DNA of 64,000 nt from JAGNXB01 sp964471595 (lineage in GTDB: Bacteria; Bacteroidota; Bacteroidia; Chitinophagales; Saprospiraceae). The position numbers were made by a program, and so were the translations under genes. The stretch lies in NCBI GenBank assembly GCA_964471595.1, contig CAYYGN010000010.1, forward strand, positions 1-64,000, written 5' to 3'. This document shows positions 35,451 to 44,631 of this stretch, piece by piece (the first letter of the stretch is position 1; each line of letters starts with the position of its first letter). The notes under the pieces were generated by a model, which made no database searches, was not told the DNA's origin, and saw only the letters and a program-made list of their open reading frames with translations.

Positions 35451-36227
35451 ATGGACAAGCGACTTCAATTCCCCATTCTGCGCCAACTTGTCTGGAGAGA
35501 TATTTGGCTCAATCGTTCCTCCACCCTGGTATTCCTCGGAGTGTTGACTGGAATTCTGCTGATGGCAGGAATCATCACTGCTTATTCCAATAAAGGGTTT
35601 GGCGATGTCCGCGAATGGCATCTCACCTGGTACGGAATTCTCTTTTTTCTGGTCGGTATTTTCCAGACGGCCGGCGTGTACAGAGAATTCAAAAGACCTG
35701 CTACCCTCCAGGATTATCTTCTTTTGCCTGCTTCCCATCTCGAAAAATGGATCAGTCGCTGGCTGCGATCCCTGCCAATGTATTTGTTGCTCTTTACAAC
35801 GGTTTACACCCTCGCCGCCGCCATCATGAATGTGGCCGTTTATCTGACCCATCACAACTGGTTGCCCTTTTTCCATCCCTTCGACCCTGAAATCATGCGG
35901 TTCTGGCTGTGGTTTGTTCCCCTGCATGCCCTGTTTCTGGTAGGTGCCGTGCATTTCAACCGGAATGCCACGCTGAAAACCATCCTGGTTCTTTTTGGGG
36001 TGATGGTTGTTTACGGCAGCATCACCGGCGGTTTTCAACAATTGTTGTTCCGTTCGGTCATGAATGATGAACACCATTATTTCATGGATCCCGAAGACTT
36101 ATTCGGTTTTGATCCGGAGACCTGGCTCCCCGTTTTGAAAAAGGGTCTCAAGGTATTTCTCTTCGCCGTGATCGTACCCTTTCTGTGGTGGGTATCCTTC
36201 CTCAAACTCAATGAAAAAGAAGTATGA
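35451..36227 (+). CDS. ABC transporter permease-like membrane protein
   Basis: A 258-residue protein with about six hydrophobic segments (near 22-42, 62-80, 110-135, 155-175, 180-200, 232-252). No family signature is distinctive. It lies 11 bp after the ATPase gene and overlaps the GntR start by 4 bp (ATGA), so it is almost certainly its membrane partner. It may belong to the ABC-2 type permeases. Confidence 0.75.
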   Translation: MDKRLQFPILRQLVWRDIWLNRSSTLVFLGVLTGILLMAGIITAYSNKGFGDVREWHLTWYGILFFLVGIFQTAGVYREFKRPATLQDYLLLPASHLEKWISRWLRSLPMYLLLFTTVYTLAAAIMNVAVYLTHHNWLPFFHPFDPEIMRFWLWFVPLHALFLVGAVHFNRNATLKTILVLFGVMVVYGSITGGFQQLLFRSVMNDEHHYFMDPEDLFGFDPETWLPVLKKGLKVFLFAVIVPFLWWVSFLKLNEKEV

Positions 36228-36595
36228 CCCTGCAATTTTCCGACCAAAGGAGCATCTATATGCAAATCGCCGATTTCATTTGCGAGAATATTCTCTCCGG
36301 CGCCATGAAGGCGGATGAACGGGTGCCATCGGTGCGCGATATGGCCACGCAAATCGAGGTCAATCCCAATACGGTCCAGCGCAGCTATACGTGGCTTCAG
36401 GAACGCGGCATCCTTCAAAACCGTCGCGGTATCGGTTATTTCATCGAGCAGGATGCCTATGTCAAAGTCAAGCAAATGAAACGGGAGCATTTTGTTTCGG
36501 AAGAACTACCCGAGTTATTTCGCAAAATGTCCCTTATCGGGTATGACATGGAAGATCTTCAATCCTTTTTCTCCCGTCAACAAGACCAAATCTGA
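36224..36595 (+). CDS. GntR-family transcriptional regulator (YtrA-like)
   Basis: A 123-residue short GntR protein. The winged helix is visible as IYMQIADFICENILSGAMKADERVPSVRDMATQIEVNPNTVQRSYTWLQERGIL (residues ~11-65), with a small C-terminal part instead of a large ligand domain, as in the YtrA subfamily. Such proteins usually repress their own ABC operon. The inverted repeat at 34535-34553 next to the operon promoter is a candidate operator. The start overlaps the permease stop. Confidence 0.9.
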   Translation: MTLQFSDQRSIYMQIADFICENILSGAMKADERVPSVRDMATQIEVNPNTVQRSYTWLQERGILQNRRGIGYFIEQDAYVKVKQMKREHFVSEELPELFRKMSLIGYDMEDLQSFFSRQQDQI

Positions 36596-36598
36596 CAC

Positions 36599-37351
36599 AT
36601 GAAAACCAGCAACAAAATTCTTCTTTATGTTTTCGGGACATTGGTGGCGCTCACCATTGCCGTCATGATCTATGTACGGTTTTTCGGACTTCGTGAAATG
36701 GAAATCGTCCAGGGAAACGGAGAGGTCATTACCGATGTACGGTCCATGGAAGGATTCGACCACATTTCCGTACGCGAAGATGTGGAAGTATGGGTGGCTC
36801 CAGGTGCCTTCAAAGTGGAAGTCCACGGGGATGCCAATCTTGTCCCGTTGATTGAAATTTCACGCGACGCAAACACCCTTCATATCCGGAAGAAAAAAGG
36901 CATCCGGTTTGAAAAGGGATCGCCATTGCGCGTCCTTGTCCAGGCACCCGCCCTGACCGGCATCACCTCACTGGGGGCGTCCAGGATCGTCAGTCAGGAC
37001 ACCCTGAAAGGAACGTCCCTGAATGTCGAAATGACCGGCGCCGGAAATGTCCGTTTGCTGACCGCTTATCAAAAATACCGGCTGGTGCTTACGGGTGCCG
37101 CTACCGCCAACCTCGCAGGTTCGGGGGAACAATTGGACCTGGCGTTGACCGGTGCGTGCCAGTTCAAAGGGGCCGACCTGGCATGTCGTACAATCCGGAT
37201 CGAAGGTACAGGCGCCGTCAGTGCATGGGTACACGCGACCGATTCGCTTTACGCCGAATTGACGGGTGCCTCCTCCATCCATTACCGGGGCAATCCCCAA
37301 ACCCTGGAGTCCGACCTGTCCGGGGCCTGTACCCTCAAAAAGATCGACTGA
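36599..37351 (+). CDS. DUF2807 (head-GIN) protein
   Basis: A 250-residue protein with an N-terminal membrane segment (ILLYVFGTLVALTIAVMIYV) and a beta-helical DUF2807 domain: GNGEVITDVRSMEGFDHISV, GDANLVPLIEIS, then repeated short strands such as LTGAATANLAGSG and LTGASSIHYRGN. These are probably envelope proteins exposed to the periplasm or surface. It starts 3 bp after the GntR gene and ends 12 bp before the convergent nucleotidyltransferase gene. The pairing with a GntR/ABC operon suggests envelope-stress or export work, by inference. Confidence 0.8.
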   Translation: MKTSNKILLYVFGTLVALTIAVMIYVRFFGLREMEIVQGNGEVITDVRSMEGFDHISVREDVEVWVAPGAFKVEVHGDANLVPLIEISRDANTLHIRKKKGIRFEKGSPLRVLVQAPALTGITSLGASRIVSQDTLKGTSLNVEMTGAGNVRLLTAYQKYRLVLTGAATANLAGSGEQLDLALTGACQFKGADLACRTIRIEGTGAVSAWVHATDSLYAELTGASSIHYRGNPQTLESDLSGACTLKKID

Positions 37352-37363
37352 TCCCTCCCGGCA

Positions 37364-38359
37364 TCAACGGAAATCAATCTCCGTATTATCGCCGATGTTG
37401 AGACTTTGCCGGGGACCTTGCAAGGTCGCATCATTGCCGATGATCGACTGATGCAGAACCACGCCATCCAGGCTGGCGTAATGCCCGATGATACTGTCGG
37501 AAACCATGGTGCGGGCAATGCGCACATCGTTGCCCACACTCACATGAGGGCCGATGATGGAATGACTGATGACGCAGTTTTGCCCGATATAGACCGGAGG
37601 AATCACAATGGATTGTTCCAGACCTTGGATGGTTTCGGGAGGTGTCCCCTGTCGTTTCAGCATGATGGCGTTGGTCTCGAGAAGAATTTCCTTCTTCCCG
37701 CAGTCAAACCAGTTGCGAACTTCCACAGTCCGGAACGGTTCGCCCGCTTCAATCATGCGCATGAGGGCATCCGTCAACTGATACTCCCCATGGGTTCTGC
37801 TGCCGCTTTCCACCAGATGGGTCACAGCTTCCAACAAGGCATCCGCCTGCCGCACCTTGTACATGCCGACAAGGGCCAGATTGGATTTTGGGATATCGGG
37901 TTTTTCAATGAGCCGCACCGCAAATCCGTTGTCATCCACTTCCGCCACGCCGACTTCTCTGGGATCCCGCACCTTCCGCACCGCCAGGCAGGATGTCGGT
38001 TCTGCCAAAAAAGCCGGAATGTCGAGGTCTATGATCGTATCCCCAAATACGATCAGTACTTCCCCCGCATCTTTCAGGTAATCGCCGGCCACCCATAGCG
38101 CATGGGCGGATCCCAGGCGGTCGTTTTGGGTGACAAACGCCTTGCGAACATCCGGGTAGGTCTCCTCCAGGTATTGCCGGATCCGCTCACCCAGATAGCC
38201 GATGACAAAAACGAAATCCCGCACTCCGGCATCGATCAGTTGATCGACAATAAAGGCGAGAATAGGCTTGCCGGCTACCGGAATCAGGGGCTTGGGCTGT
38301 GTATAGGTGTGGGGCCGCAACCGGATACCGGCGCCGGCCACCGGAATGATGGCTCTCAT
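37364..38359 (-). CDS. Sugar nucleotidyltransferase
   Basis: A 331-residue enzyme. The nucleotidyltransferase domain opens with MRAIIPVAGAGIRLRPHTYTQPKPLIPVAGKP (signature GxGxRLxP…PKP), and VFGDTIIDLD carries the metal-binding Asp. The C-terminal ~90 residues show hexapeptide-like turns (IGPHVSVGNDVRIARTMVSDSIIG) forming a left-handed beta-helix. It couples a sugar 1-phosphate to a nucleotide. Whether glucose, mannose or N-acetylglucosamine is used cannot be told; the glmU acetyltransferase histidine block is not obvious. Confidence 0.85.
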   Translation of the reverse strand: MRAIIPVAGAGIRLRPHTYTQPKPLIPVAGKPILAFIVDQLIDAGVRDFVFVIGYLGERIRQYLEETYPDVRKAFVTQNDRLGSAHALWVAGDYLKDAGEVLIVFGDTIIDLDIPAFLAEPTSCLAVRKVRDPREVGVAEVDDNGFAVRLIEKPDIPKSNLALVGMYKVRQADALLEAVTHLVESGSRTHGEYQLTDALMRMIEAGEPFRTVEVRNWFDCGKKEILLETNAIMLKRQGTPPETIQGLEQSIVIPPVYIGQNCVISHSIIGPHVSVGNDVRIARTMVSDSIIGHYASLDGVVLHQSIIGNDATLQGPRQSLNIGDNTEIDFR

Positions 38360-38436
38360 GAATCCCCAAATTTACAATAGCCATTGCCATCAAGGTCGCC
38401 GGCTTCCTGCAAAAACCCTTTTTGAGCGGTTTGCCT

Positions 38437-38444
38437 TAATTTTG
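38437..38444 (+). promoter_or_regulatory. Possible -7 element upstream of the SDR gene
   Basis: TAATTTTG matches TAnnTTTG, about 75 nt before the ATG at 38519, so the leader would be unusually long for this window. Confidence 0.35.
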
Positions 38445-38518
38445 AATACCGGCCGCCGGCTTCCTGCCAACATGGATCACACCCAAAAACCCGGTATTCC
38501 CTTCACCAAAGGTCTCCC

Positions 38519-39319
38519 ATGCGTCTCAAAAACAAAATAGCCTTGATCACGGGAGCCGCCCGCGGCATCGGCCTGGCCACGGCCGAATTGTTCGTCCGCG
38601 AGGGTGCCACCGTACTTTTGACCGATATCCGGGATGAGGAAGGTCGTGCCCAGGCCGGGCGGTTGGGGAATGCTTGCCGGTATTATCATTTGGATGTGGG
38701 TAATGAGGACGACTGGAATGAAATGGCTGCAGAAATCCGAATGTCATTCGGCCATCTTGACATATTGGTCAACAATGCCGGCATCACCGGATTTCTGGAA
38801 AGTGCGGGTCCGCATGACGCCGAATTTGCCGATTTGCCCAGTTGGAACGAAGTGCACCGTGTCAACGCCACCGGCGTGATGCTCGGGTGCAAATACGCCA
38901 TTGCCCTGATGAAAGAAAAGGGTGGCAGCATCGTCAACCTGAGCTCCCGGAGCGGCATGGTGGGCATACCCGGTGCCGTGGCCTATGCCTCCAGCAAAGC
39001 GTCCGTGCGCAACCACACCAAAAGCGTCGCCCTCTATTGCACCGACAAGGGATATCCCGTCCGGTGCAACAGCATCCATCCCGCTGCCATCATGACCCCG
39101 ATGTGGGATGCCTTGCTCGGTGAAGGCGCCCAAAGGGCTGCCCTCATCAAGGACATCGAATACGGCATCCCGATGGGCCGGTTTGGCGAGCCCCTGGATG
39201 TGGCCTATGGCGCGCTATATCTCGCCTCGGACGAAAGCAAATATGTCACCGGAATCGAGCTCACCATAGACGGTGGCATACTGGCCGGGAGCGAAGCCAG
39301 GCCTCCCACAGACTCCTGA
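38519..39319 (+). CDS. Short-chain dehydrogenase/reductase
   Basis: A 266-residue classical SDR. The cofactor motif TGAARGIG is at residues 11-18, with an acidic Asp following the second strand (LLTDIRD), pointing to NAD. NNAG is near 83 and the catalytic Tyr/Lys pair is in YASSK near 157. The active-site Ser precedes it in NLSSRSGMVG. Substrate unknown. A small NTF2-like gene follows 11 bp downstream. Confidence 0.9.
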   Translation: MRLKNKIALITGAARGIGLATAELFVREGATVLLTDIRDEEGRAQAGRLGNACRYYHLDVGNEDDWNEMAAEIRMSFGHLDILVNNAGITGFLESAGPHDAEFADLPSWNEVHRVNATGVMLGCKYAIALMKEKGGSIVNLSSRSGMVGIPGAVAYASSKASVRNHTKSVALYCTDKGYPVRCNSIHPAAIMTPMWDALLGEGAQRAALIKDIEYGIPMGRFGEPLDVAYGALYLASDESKYVTGIELTIDGGILAGSEARPPTDS

Positions 39320-39330
39320 ATTTTCTTTGT

Positions 39331-39711
39331 ATGACTACACCCTCTTCTATTCTTTCTCCCCGCGAAGTGGTCCGGCAATGGGTGGACCGCTTCAACCGGG
39401 CTGACCCCGATGCCCTCGCAGCATTGTATCATGAAGATGCGGTCAATCACCAGGTGAACCGGGATCCGGTGGAAGGAAAGGATCTCATCCGGCAGATGTT
39501 CGCCCGTGAATTTGCCACCGCCGGGATGGTGTGCCTGCCCGAACAGATCTTCGAAGAAGGAGAATGGGCTATCCTGGAATGGAAGGATCCCCTGGGATTG
39601 CGGGGATGCGGATTTTTCCATGTCCGGGATGGGCGTATCGTTTTCCAGCGGGGATATTGGGATGAATTATCCTTTCTCCGTTTGCACGGCCTGCCCATCC
39701 CGGCCGGCTGA
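39331..39711 (+). CDS. SnoaL/NTF2-like protein
   Basis: A 126-residue small alpha+beta protein. It opens with a helix (VVRQWVDRFNRADPDALAALYHEDAVNHQVN) typical of the NTF2-like superfamily, followed by beta strands forming a cone-shaped pocket. Members act as isomerases, hydratases or binding domains; no catalytic assignment is possible. It follows the SDR gene by 11 bp and may modify the same substrate. Confidence 0.7.
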   Translation: MTTPSSILSPREVVRQWVDRFNRADPDALAALYHEDAVNHQVNRDPVEGKDLIRQMFAREFATAGMVCLPEQIFEEGEWAILEWKDPLGLRGCGFFHVRDGRIVFQRGYWDELSFLRLHGLPIPAG

Positions 39712-39726
39712 CCCCACGGGATCACT

Positions 39727-39734
39727 TACCTTTG
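39727..39734 (+). promoter_or_regulatory. -7 element, leaderless, for the small membrane protein at 39739
   Basis: TACCTTTG, then AGGC, then ATG. Confidence 0.6.
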
Positions 39735-39738
39735 AGGC

Positions 39739-40050
39739 ATGTTGCGTCGCCAACCCAAACCCCGGGCCTTTGATTACCGTCCCCGGTATTTCGATCCGGA
39801 CAAGGAGGCCTTCCAGCAGGCCAAATCTCCCGTCGAAGAGGATACGGATACCGGCGGGAGGATAAGGCGGATTTCCCGCCATTTTCGCGAATATCACCGC
39901 TCACCGGCTACCTCCGGTCATTTTTTTTCTCCCCGGAGAGAGGCCCGTCGTTCCAATGTGAGGCTCTTTCTCATCCTGGCCGGTCTCCTCTTCCTGGCCT
40001 ATTACCTGATGGTGGCTACCATCCCGCAACTGGAAATGTGGTTGCGTTAA
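39739..40050 (+). CDS. Small membrane protein of unknown function
   Basis: A 103-residue basic protein. The first ~75 residues are rich in Arg/Pro and carry no known motif; residues ~78-98 form one membrane helix (LFLILAGLLFLAYYLMVA). A perfect TACCTTTG lies 4 nt before the ATG, which supports it being expressed. It precedes mutL by 72 bp. A similar basic protein with one C-terminal helix before mutL is plausible in related genomes, but I cannot check it. Confidence 0.7.
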   Translation: MLRRQPKPRAFDYRPRYFDPDKEAFQQAKSPVEEDTDTGGRIRRISRHFREYHRSPATSGHFFSPRREARRSNVRLFLILAGLLFLAYYLMVATIPQLEMWLR

Positions 40051-40082
40051 TCACCTTGCAGGACATTTCGAAGAGGCTGGAG

Positions 40083-40090
40083 TACCTTTG
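40083..40090 (+). promoter_or_regulatory. -7 element for mutL
   Basis: TACCTTTG, 32 nt before the mutL ATG. Confidence 0.5.
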
Positions 40091-40122
40091 GGATTCGTCC
40101 CGCCCAACCTGATACTTCTTCC

Positions 40123-41949
40123 ATGGGGGATCTTATCCGACTACTTCCTGACGCCATCGCCAACCAGATAGCGGCCGGAGAGGTGATCCAGCGCCCGGCT
40201 TCCGTGGTCAAGGAACTCCTCGAAAACGCCCTTGATGCCAAAGCGGGCCGCATTCAGCTCATTCTGAAGGAAGGGGGCAAACAGCTTATCCAGGTCGTTG
40301 ACGACGGAACCGGCATGTCGGTGACCGACGCCCGCATGTGTTTCGAAAGACATGCCACCAGCAAGATCCGGCAGGCCGATGATCTCTTCAGGATCCGTAC
40401 CATGGGATTCCGCGGAGAAGCCCTGGCTTCCATCGCCTCCGTGGCCCAGGTGGAATTGCGTACCCGCCGGGAGGATGACCCTGTCGGGACCCGTCTGCTC
40501 ATTGAAGCTTCGGCCGTTCTGATCCAGGAAGATTGTGCTACCGCCAAGGGCACCAGTCTGTCGGTGCGCAACTTGTTTTTCAATGTGCCGGCCCGCCGGA
40601 AATTCCTGAAATCCGACCAACTGGAACTCCGGCATATCATGGAGGAATTCCATCGCGTGGCCATGGCCTGCCCGGAAGTCCATTTCTCCTTGTATCACAA
40701 CGACCAGGAAGTCTTTCACCTGCCTCCCGCCAACAGCCGCCAACGCGTGGTCGGTGTGCTCGGCCCCACCACCAATGCCCGGCTCGTACCCGTCGAGGAA
40801 GATACGGGTGATCTGACCATCCGGGGTTTTGTCGGCAAACCGGAAACGGCCCGAAAAACGCGGGGTGAACAATTTCTCTTCATCAACCGGCGGTTTGTCA
40901 AAAGCGGATATCTCCACCACGCCATCCTCAGTGCGTACGAAGAACTGATCGGTGAAGACCAACATCCGCTGTATGTCCTTTTTCTGGATATCGATCCCGC
41001 CCGGATAGACGTCAATGTGCATCCGACCAAACACGAGATCAAATTTGAAGACGAAAGGCTGGTGTATCATTTCGTCAAGGTGAGTGTGCGGCATGCCCTG
41101 GGAAGACACGGCATGATCCCCTCCCTCGATTTTGAAGCCGATCACAGCCTGGCAACCAGCAAATTTGATGTGCGAAGCGGCGACGCTACCGTTCGAGCTT
41201 CCTCCGGCAATCCGGCACCCGGTACCGGCAAACAAGACTGGCAGGAACTTTTTCGGGTCCTCGAAAAACCCCTGGAGGAAGAAAATCCACAGCCTGCCGT
41301 TCCTGACCCCTTCGCACCTGCCGTACTCGTGGACAGTGGATCTACCGCCCCTTCGGAATCGCACCATCTGATGGCCGAGCGCCAAACCGTCCGGCCCTAC
41401 CAGATCCATCAACGCTATATCCTCACCCCCATCAAATCGGGATTCCTCCTGATCGATCAACAAGCCGCGCACGAAAGGATCCTCTATGAACGGTTTGTCG
41501 AAAGGATGCAGGGTGAACCGGCCCGCATCCAGAAAGAGCTCTTCCCACGAACCCTTGACCTCAACCCGTCCGATGCCGCATTGCTCGAATCCATGATCCC
41601 CGACCTGCACCGCCTGGGTTTTGATCTGGAGCCGTTCGGTCGCCAATCCTTCATTCTGCACGGATTGCCCGCCGATATGGATCCTCATTTCGATGCGATC
41701 CAATTGCTTCGTCAACTGCTCGAACATCACCGGGACGATCTGCCCCTCAAACCGGGTCATCACGAAAATCTCGCCCGTCAAATGGCCCGCCATGCCGCCA
41801 TACCCAGGGGCACTCCCATGACCGAGGAGGAAATGCTCAACCTTATCGACCGGCTTTTTGCCTGTGAGCAGCCCTACAAAAGCCCGGGCGGACGAGCGGC
41901 TTTCATCACCTTCGAACTCGATGACCTGGACAGGCGTTTCCGTTCCTGA
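40123..41949 (+). CDS. mutL: DNA mismatch repair protein MutL
   Basis: A 608-residue GHKL ATPase. The N-terminal motifs are LLPDAIANQIAAGEVIQRPASVVKELLENALDA (motif I), DDGTGM and TMGFRGEALASI. The C-terminal dimerisation domain contains IDQQAAHERILYERF, which occupies the place of the endonuclease motif DQHA(X)2E(X)4E but has Gln instead of His at the third position. MutL couples MutS recognition to strand removal. First gene of the mutL, rhomboid, rhomboid, EEP run on the plus strand. Confidence 0.95.
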   Translation: MGDLIRLLPDAIANQIAAGEVIQRPASVVKELLENALDAKAGRIQLILKEGGKQLIQVVDDGTGMSVTDARMCFERHATSKIRQADDLFRIRTMGFRGEALASIASVAQVELRTRREDDPVGTRLLIEASAVLIQEDCATAKGTSLSVRNLFFNVPARRKFLKSDQLELRHIMEEFHRVAMACPEVHFSLYHNDQEVFHLPPANSRQRVVGVLGPTTNARLVPVEEDTGDLTIRGFVGKPETARKTRGEQFLFINRRFVKSGYLHHAILSAYEELIGEDQHPLYVLFLDIDPARIDVNVHPTKHEIKFEDERLVYHFVKVSVRHALGRHGMIPSLDFEADHSLATSKFDVRSGDATVRASSGNPAPGTGKQDWQELFRVLEKPLEEENPQPAVPDPFAPAVLVDSGSTAPSESHHLMAERQTVRPYQIHQRYILTPIKSGFLLIDQQAAHERILYERFVERMQGEPARIQKELFPRTLDLNPSDAALLESMIPDLHRLGFDLEPFGRQSFILHGLPADMDPHFDAIQLLRQLLEHHRDDLPLKPGHHENLARQMARHAAIPRGTPMTEEEMLNLIDRLFACEQPYKSPGGRAAFITFELDDLDRRFRS

Positions 41950-41984
41950 TCCCCAACTTTCCCCATTCCCTCAAAGGACTTTCC

Positions 41985-42629
41985 ATGTACGCCCTAACCC
42001 CCGTGGTCAAACATCTGCTCCTGATCAACATTCTTGCTTTTGTCGGTACCCTGTGGATGGGGGAGCCCCAGGGGGTCATGATGGAAGGCCTTTCCGACTG
42101 GGGCCGGCTGTCGCTGGCAGCCTTTTACCCGGCATCTCCCTTTTTCCAACCCTACCAACTGGTGACCTACATGTTCATGCATGCCAGTATCAGTCACCTG
42201 TTTTTCAACATGTTTGCTATATACATGTTCGGTCCTCCGGTTGAATCCGTATGGGGCCCCCGCCGCTTTCTCTTTTATTATTTTCTTACCGGATTCGGCG
42301 CCCTCGCCATCCATTTTCTGGTCAAGTACATCGAATTGACTTATGGCGACACATCCCTGAGCAGCATGAATGTCCCGGTTCTGGGAGCATCAGGATCCGT
42401 GTTTGGCGTCCTGCTGGCTTTCGGCATGCTTTTTCCCGACCGTCAGGTCATGCTGCTCATTCCTCCCATTCCGATGAAAGCGCGGGTAATGGTCATTCTC
42501 TATGCCGCCCTGGAACTGTTCCTCGGGTTGGGCAATTTCGAATCCGGAGTGGCCCATTTCGCCCACCTCGGCGGCGCATTGACCGGCTTTTTGCTCATTC
42601 TCTACTGGCAGGGATTTCGATTGCGCTGA
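41985..42629 (+). CDS. Rhomboid-family intramembrane serine protease 1
   Basis: A 214-residue protein with six membrane helices. The catalytic serine lies in GASGSVFG near residue 130 and the histidine in HFAHLGGALTG near 190. A conserved HxxxN-type segment (MHASISHLFFNMFAIYMFG) is in the second helix. The family cleaves helices within the membrane. Both catalytic residues are present, so it should be active. It is followed by a second rhomboid 20 bp later. Confidence 0.9.
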   Translation: MYALTPVVKHLLLINILAFVGTLWMGEPQGVMMEGLSDWGRLSLAAFYPASPFFQPYQLVTYMFMHASISHLFFNMFAIYMFGPPVESVWGPRRFLFYYFLTGFGALAIHFLVKYIELTYGDTSLSSMNVPVLGASGSVFGVLLAFGMLFPDRQVMLLIPPIPMKARVMVILYAALELFLGLGNFESGVAHFAHLGGALTGFLLILYWQGFRLR

Positions 42630-42637
42630 AGCCGCCC

Positions 42638-42645
42638 TATTTTTG
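42638..42645 (+). promoter_or_regulatory. -7 element, leaderless, for rhomboid 2
   Basis: TATTTTTG, then TCTC, then the ATG at 42650. Confidence 0.6.
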
Positions 42646-42649
42646 TCTC

Positions 42650-43546
42650 ATGCTCGCCTCCATTCTCGAAGACGTCAGGCGCGAATTCCGCATGGGGAAT
42701 ATGGTCACGCGGATCGTCATCGTGAATGCCACCGCCTTCCTCCTGATCAATGCACTCCGGCTCATCGCCTGGCTGGGCAATGCCGGCGTCGTCCCCCCCT
42801 GGTATCTGACCATACGCAAGTACCTCACCCTTTCATCCGATCCCTGGTTTGATCTCACCCATCCCTGGGTGTTCTTTACCAGCATGTTCCTCCATGAAGG
42901 CTTCTGGCATCTCCTGTGGAATATGCTCTTTCTGTACTGGTTTGGCCGGATCGTCGGGGATCTGATCGGCAACCACCGCATCCTGCCCCTTTACCTGCTC
43001 GGAGGCCTATTCGCAGGTCTGGTGTTTGTCGCTACCGCCCAATTGCCGCTATACGGGACCCGAGGCGAATTCCATGCCCTGGGTGCCAGCGGGGCCGTTA
43101 TGGCCATCGTACTCGCCTCTGCGGTGATCGCCCCCGATTACCGGCTCCACCTGCTGCTGATCGGAGAAGTACGGCTCAAATATGTAGTGGGTGTGCTCAT
43201 TGTCCTCGACCTGATTGGTCTGGCCGGAAATATGAATACCGGCGGCCATTTCGCCCACCTTGGCGGTGCTTTTTTCGGATACCTGTTCGTGATCCTGCTC
43301 CGCGAAGGCATAGATGCCGGTAAAGGCATCAATGCCCTGCTTTCGCGATGGGAAAACTGGCCTCGCCGCTCCGTAAGACGTCCCAAACTGATCTATCGCG
43401 CTGATTTGCCTGCTCCGGGAACGACTGCGCCCAGCGCATCCCAGAAAAGACTGGACGCCATCCTCGAAAAAATCAAACATCAGGGCATGGATTCCCTGTC
43501 GGCCGAGGAACGCGAATTCCTGGAAAAACAAAGCCGGTCTTCGTGA
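42650..43546 (+). CDS. Rhomboid-family intramembrane serine protease 2
   Basis: A 298-residue protein. The start at 42650 is set by a TATTTTTG 4 nt upstream and by MLASILEDVRREF, an amphipathic cytoplasmic leader. Six membrane helices follow, with catalytic Ser in LGASGAVMAIV near 150 and His in HFAHLGGAFFG near 203. The final ~80 residues are cytoplasmic and charged, ending IKHQGMDSLSAEEREFLEKQS, a short helical tail seen on many Bacteroidota rhomboids. The gene ends in a 4-bp GTGA overlap with the next one. Confidence 0.9.
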   Translation: MLASILEDVRREFRMGNMVTRIVIVNATAFLLINALRLIAWLGNAGVVPPWYLTIRKYLTLSSDPWFDLTHPWVFFTSMFLHEGFWHLLWNMLFLYWFGRIVGDLIGNHRILPLYLLGGLFAGLVFVATAQLPLYGTRGEFHALGASGAVMAIVLASAVIAPDYRLHLLLIGEVRLKYVVGVLIVLDLIGLAGNMNTGGHFAHLGGAFFGYLFVILLREGIDAGKGINALLSRWENWPRRSVRRPKLIYRADLPAPGTTAPSASQKRLDAILEKIKHQGMDSLSAEEREFLEKQSRSS

Positions 43547-44598
43547 GTCTTCGCACCCTGGCGCTGGGTACAGCAGCCATCCTGCTGGGAACCGCCACTA
43601 TCGTGGCCCTCCTCGCCCCCTATATCCCCCCCGACCAATTTTGGGGGCCCCTGTTTGCCGCTTATGGTTTCCTGTATCTCGTCGCCGCAATGATCCTGCT
43701 GACGGCGATCTGGTGTCTCCGTCCGACACGCGGTATCCTTATTCCCCTGATCATTCTCCTCTTCTGTATTCCCTTTTTGGGTCGGCACTTCAGGTTGGGG
43801 CTTCCACCATCCGGACCCGATGGCAATTCCATTCATATCGGTACCCTCAACACTCACAGCCTGCGATTGCTCTCCGGATACACCAAAGGTCATCTGCGGA
43901 TGGACACCGAAAAAGCTCTGAGCGCTTATCCCGATTTCCTGCCACCGGACATCCTTTGCCTCCAGGAAGTGCCAAGAGCCTATGATCCGGTGGCGGCCGA
44001 CTGGGGGATGAAAGGAGCCGGTACGCATCGTTACAGGAATACCCTCCTTTTCAGCAGGTATCCCATTGTCCACCGGGGCCAGAAAGAATTTGACGGTTCA
44101 GGCAACAGCATCATCTGGGCAGACATCGAAACTCCGGAAGGAAAGATCCGCATCTACAATGCCCACCTCCAATCCCACAGCATTTCTCCCCAAACCGAAC
44201 AACTCCTCGACCAGCGGATTGACGACCGGCAAACATGGAAGGGGTACAAGAATATTCTGGGGCGGGTGCGCCACTTTACGCGCATGCGGGCAAGTCAGGC
44301 ACGTTGGCTGGCCGACCATGTCGCCCAGTGTCCCTGGCCCGTGGTGGTCGCCGGTGATCTCAACGATACCCCCCAATCTTACAGTTACAGGGTGTTGGCC
44401 CAACGACTTTCAGACAGTTTCCGGAATGCCGGTCAGGGGTTTGGTACTACTTTTGCCGGAAAAATACCCGGTTTGCGCATCGACTACATACTTGGCGGGG
44501 ATGGTGTTCACTTCCTGTCCCACAAAGTCCACCGGGTTCGCATTTCCGACCATTATCCCGTTTTTGCCAAGTTTGTTCTTTCACCCACCTCCCGGTAA
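43543..44598 (+). CDS. Membrane-anchored endonuclease/exonuclease/phosphatase family protein
   Basis: A 351-residue protein starting GTG in a GTGA overlap with the rhomboid gene. Three membrane helices occupy about residues 5-90. The EEP domain follows: IGTLNTHSLRL, DILCLQEV (metal-binding Glu), then VVVAGDLNDTP and the terminal RISDHYPVFA (catalytic Asp-His). The domain faces outward in similar proteins. It could be a nuclease or a phosphodiesterase for a phospholipid headgroup. Substrate unknown. It ends the mutL-rhomboid-rhomboid run. Confidence 0.85.
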   Translation: MSLRTLALGTAAILLGTATIVALLAPYIPPDQFWGPLFAAYGFLYLVAAMILLTAIWCLRPTRGILIPLIILLFCIPFLGRHFRLGLPPSGPDGNSIHIGTLNTHSLRLLSGYTKGHLRMDTEKALSAYPDFLPPDILCLQEVPRAYDPVAADWGMKGAGTHRYRNTLLFSRYPIVHRGQKEFDGSGNSIIWADIETPEGKIRIYNAHLQSHSISPQTEQLLDQRIDDRQTWKGYKNILGRVRHFTRMRASQARWLADHVAQCPWPVVVAGDLNDTPQSYSYRVLAQRLSDSFRNAGQGFGTTFAGKIPGLRIDYILGGDGVHFLSHKVHRVRISDHYPVFAKFVLSPTSR

Positions 44599-44631
44599 CC
44601 ATCCCTTCACTGGCCTCATTATCCCCGTCCC

